A stretch of 64,000 nt of DNA, from contig NC_060213.1 of the NCBI RefSeq assembly GCF_021130785.1, positions 131,516,001 to 131,580,000 of the forward strand, in the 5' to 3' direction. The first letter of the stretch is position 1. The number at the start of each line of letters is the position of its first letter. This document shows, piece after piece, positions 61,377 through 64,000 of the stretch. Made by a program: the position numbers and the translations under genes. Under the pieces are notes generated by a model that saw only the letters and a list, made by a program, of their open reading frames with translations, did not search any database and was not told the origin of the DNA. The DNA comes from Homalodisca vitripennis (taxonomy: Eukaryota > Arthropoda > Insecta > Hemiptera > Cicadellidae).

Positions 61377-62145
61377 AGTCTTTTACTGATTAAGGGTCTT
61401 AACCGTGCATGTGTGTTTTAAATACAGGGTGAGCCAGACAACCAGCCCACGGTGTATAGCGGCTGAATCGAGAAACTAATCTTGTTCGTTTTAACGAAAC
61501 CCCAATGTTTCGAACCCTAAGGGTTGGAAAAAAATATTAACCCATAAATAGCACTTTGGGTGGTCAGTAGAGTGGTAACGGTAATGGTTAAGATATTCGA
61601 ATCTAAATATAGATCGAGCCGCAACTCATTGAAAAGGTCTCTAAATAATGATCATTTTGAAAAAAGCTTTAATTCATTTCGCTTATTGTTTACAGGATGG
61701 CTAACTTTCTTTCAGTGTTACCTCGTTATAAAGTTTAGCAAATCTAAATTTTGTAGAAAGTTACAATCAAGTAGTCTTACTAAAAATATGTTACAGTTAT
61801 CACTTTCCAGCACATTTCCAATTTTTTTTAGTACTTTAATTTGTGTATATTTAAAACTTGTAAAACCTTACACCTATCAAATTTGTATTGAAAGTTTGGC
61901 TTTTTATCTTTCTTATTATTTCTTGGTTCACAAATGAAGTGTGTTAATGGAGATGAAAATTTGAAAACTATTTGGTTTAAAACTGCTTTTAAACTTTTTT
62001 TTCAACAGTATACGTGTATACAACCAACAATGAGACTTAAGCTTTAATAAAGGTTTACTTTGCTATTCATTAAAGAAATACAATAAACATATAGACTAAA
62101 AAATTATAACTTTTAAAATGAAGGATAATTTTAATTTACACTTTC
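61377..62145. other. Anonymous sequence with a possible transposon end
   Basis: From 61,422 acagggtgagccagacaacc resembles one end of a DNA transposon class common in insects, but no inverted partner was found. A 125-codon plus-strand frame (61,560-61,937) has no recognised motif. Its composition (rich in Ser, Phe, Leu, Lys) matches chance translation of AT-rich DNA. Confidence 0.4.
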
Positions 62146-62276
62146 CTGACGAACGGAGGTGGCTACCACGAGAGGTGATATTCGCTAACTCACACTTATC
62201 GCGAGAGTTTTGGCTTCATTTGTGGCATTTGACACGGGGCTAAATACATCAGGTGTTTGTACAGTGAGAGGGCCGT
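62146..62276. repeat. Conserved island 2, downstream partner
   Basis: Partner of 23,816-23,951, about 80-85% similar by eye. The 126-bp satellite that follows in copy 1 is missing here. Confidence 0.72.
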
Positions 62277-62687
62277 TAACTTACTGTATGTTTAATAAAT
62301 AAATTCATTACAGTTATAAGCCTGGTTTACAAATTGAATTAAGGTTTTTATTGCTAATATTTTGAATTGATTAATAAACTGATATTGAATTCGGCTTTTA
62401 TAAACGAAAAAAGAGATGTACTGTTCAGATAATTAATATTACTTTCAGTGTGAGTTCAAACCGAATAGAGTTTTGATGTGATACAATATAAAATATTGTA
62501 GTGTAAATGAATAGTGTATGTATATACTGACATACATATAAATCATGAAATAAAGTATTTATAAAAGGTTAATAAATTTTTCATTGCATCAGCTGGGCAT
62601 TGATTAAGGCAATTATTTTATTTCAGGAATTTAACAAGGAAATGTAATACTTACAGTATAATATACTCGGTGATAATGTTCCAGTTC
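62277..62687. other. Anonymous AT-rich sequence between islands 2 and 3
   Basis: This is the position where copy 1 has the 126-bp satellite; no unit of it is visible here. Confidence 0.5.
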
Positions 62688-62866
62688 TGTTTCCATCAGT
62701 CCAGTACAGTTCCCACGGGGACATGCCGTGCCGCTATCTCGCTTTGATTTACAGTTCCTGTAAAATTCTCTGGAGTGCTCAGAGATATCGCCCCGATCGT
62801 CCTGCTGGAGCGTCCGCCGATAATATTGGCTTTCAACCTTTGAATGTAATTCCTTGTTGGCAAATG
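62688..62866. repeat. Conserved GC-rich island 3, downstream partner
   Basis: Partner of 25,510-25,700 at about 80% by eye. It stands out sharply by base composition in an otherwise AT-rich region. Confidence 0.7.
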
Positions 62867-64000
62867 AAAATGTTAAGATTGAATTTTTTCTCTTAACTCG
62901 AATTTCTTGGAATTATTTTAGCACAATAACAAAAAAATTAATAAAAAAACTGGAAAATGTGAATATAAGCATATGGAAAGCCACATCTTTTCCCATGTCT
63001 TTGTATATATGTACATATATTAGAGCCTTTAAATGTGATGTGTACAATAAAAAAAGTATTTGTTTGTAAATTACTTTTAATGAGCCTGTTAATTTACGTA
63101 TCGTACCAAAGTAAATACGTTTTTTTAGATATTGATTAGATAGATATAGATATTTTTTTAATATGTTACCTTTCAGCTAATGTTCATGGGACAGGTAAAA
63201 TAGATTTTTCTTCAATGCCCATAAAAGTTGTAAAGAAATATAAATAAGAGTGATCCACCTTCAACGTTTGGTTTTAATCTACTGACAATAGTAATAAATC
63301 AATTATATTCCATGAATTTTATTATATACATCCATATTAGTTCGCCAATAATATTTTGCTTCCAGTCCACAGCTCTCACTGAATATAATGAAACACCTAT
63401 ACTGAAATTTATTTCAGTACCTACACCTACTCTAAAGAAAATTAAATAATATTCACAAATACTTTTAAATAATTTTCTCTTTCGTTTTCTTCTTCACTAC
63501 AAAAGTTTCTTTAAATTATTCCGACCAATTTTCAAAGATATAAAATCCAAGTATTCTTCAGAAGATTTTAAATTGCAATAAAAATAACAGCCTTTGCATG
63601 CTTGATCAAGTTTTATCATGACTCAACTTTTTATCAAATGTTCAATTTCATTTTCTTTTACGGTTTCACATATTATTTGAAAGGGTGGAGGTGTAACTTG
63701 GTTGGATATGGCTCAACTAATCAATGTCTAAACGTGACAAAACAGTGATAGCTTTTACATCGCAGATAGCCCATTAAAAAAATAATTTCGTATTATCTTC
63801 TTTTTTACGTTGCTATAGTTCTTGATTAGCGGAACCAGTGGTGTACTCAGGAGTACACAGTCAATTCATGCCCTTCACTGTTTCTCACAATTTTTAAGCC
63901 GGATTGAATAGTTTTGATACTGAGTCTCCTTAATATTCTTCCTATGTTATAAAGTCATTTCTTTATGAGAAAGATGTGCCCGTTTTTTGTACGATCTTAA
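62867..64000. other. Anonymous AT-rich sequence to window end
   Basis: No gene or repeat is recognised. If the duplicated unit continues as in copy 1, the equivalent of 25.7-27.1 kb would fall here, but I could not align it. Confidence 0.45.

Noticed and set aside
61560..61937. 125-codon frame, the longest outside transposons on the plus strand
   Set aside because: No recognisable motif, composition as expected for AT-rich DNA, and no partner in copy 1.

Overview
This is a 64 kb stretch of AT-rich animal DNA, very probably from an arthropod and most likely an insect; the species is not identified. Support for this: long intergenic AT-rich sequence, (AT)n microsatellites, decayed non-LTR retrotransposon, Penelope-like, hAT and Tigger/pogo elements, MITE-like inverted-repeat elements, and Pol III-derived SINE-like repeats. 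I find no intact host protein-coding gene on either strand. The longest convincing coding stretches are broken transposon proteins.

Layout. The window is dominated by a large head-to-tail duplication. Positions 1 to 20,625 (copy 1) are repeated in the same order and orientation at 27,411 to 49,529 (copy 2). The similarity is high, with small indels and a handful of large structural differences. Both copies contain, in order: the 3' half of a dead LINE reverse transcriptase; a 130-bp satellite array (11 units in copy 1, 10 in copy 2); a 0.5-kb MITE; a 0.25-kb foldback element; a 177-bp dimer; a 150-bp array (three units in copy 1, one in copy 2); an (AT)n tract; and a 5S rRNA-like SINE whose 3' tail resembles the LINE.

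Differences between the copies. Copy 1 alone has a ~490-bp block with a tRNA-Leu/Ser-like SINE (10,490-10,975) and a CAAAA-rich tract (8,630-8,698). Copy 2 alone has a 1.7-kb hAT element with a perfect 8-bp target duplication (36,434-38,140). Copy 2 also alone has a 0.74-kb block (47,681-48,421) that carries an inverted copy of downstream sequence and a tRNA-like sequence in the loop of a long hairpin.

After 20,625 / 49,529 the copies stop aligning, but three islands remain collinear: 21.08, 23.82 and 25.51 kb match 61.22, 62.15 and 62.69 kb. This suggests the duplicated unit is about 27 kb or more and that its tail has diverged. In copy 1 the tail holds a MITE-like element, a minus-strand LINE relic and a 126-bp satellite. 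In copy 2 it has grown by about 11 kb, with a Penelope-like 3' fragment (50.0-50.9 kb) and a complete but dead Tigger/pogo element (57,759-59,993).

How it works together: there is no operon or pathway here. The window is a transposon and satellite landscape, and the two long copies allow insertions, array expansions and contractions to be dated relative to the duplication.
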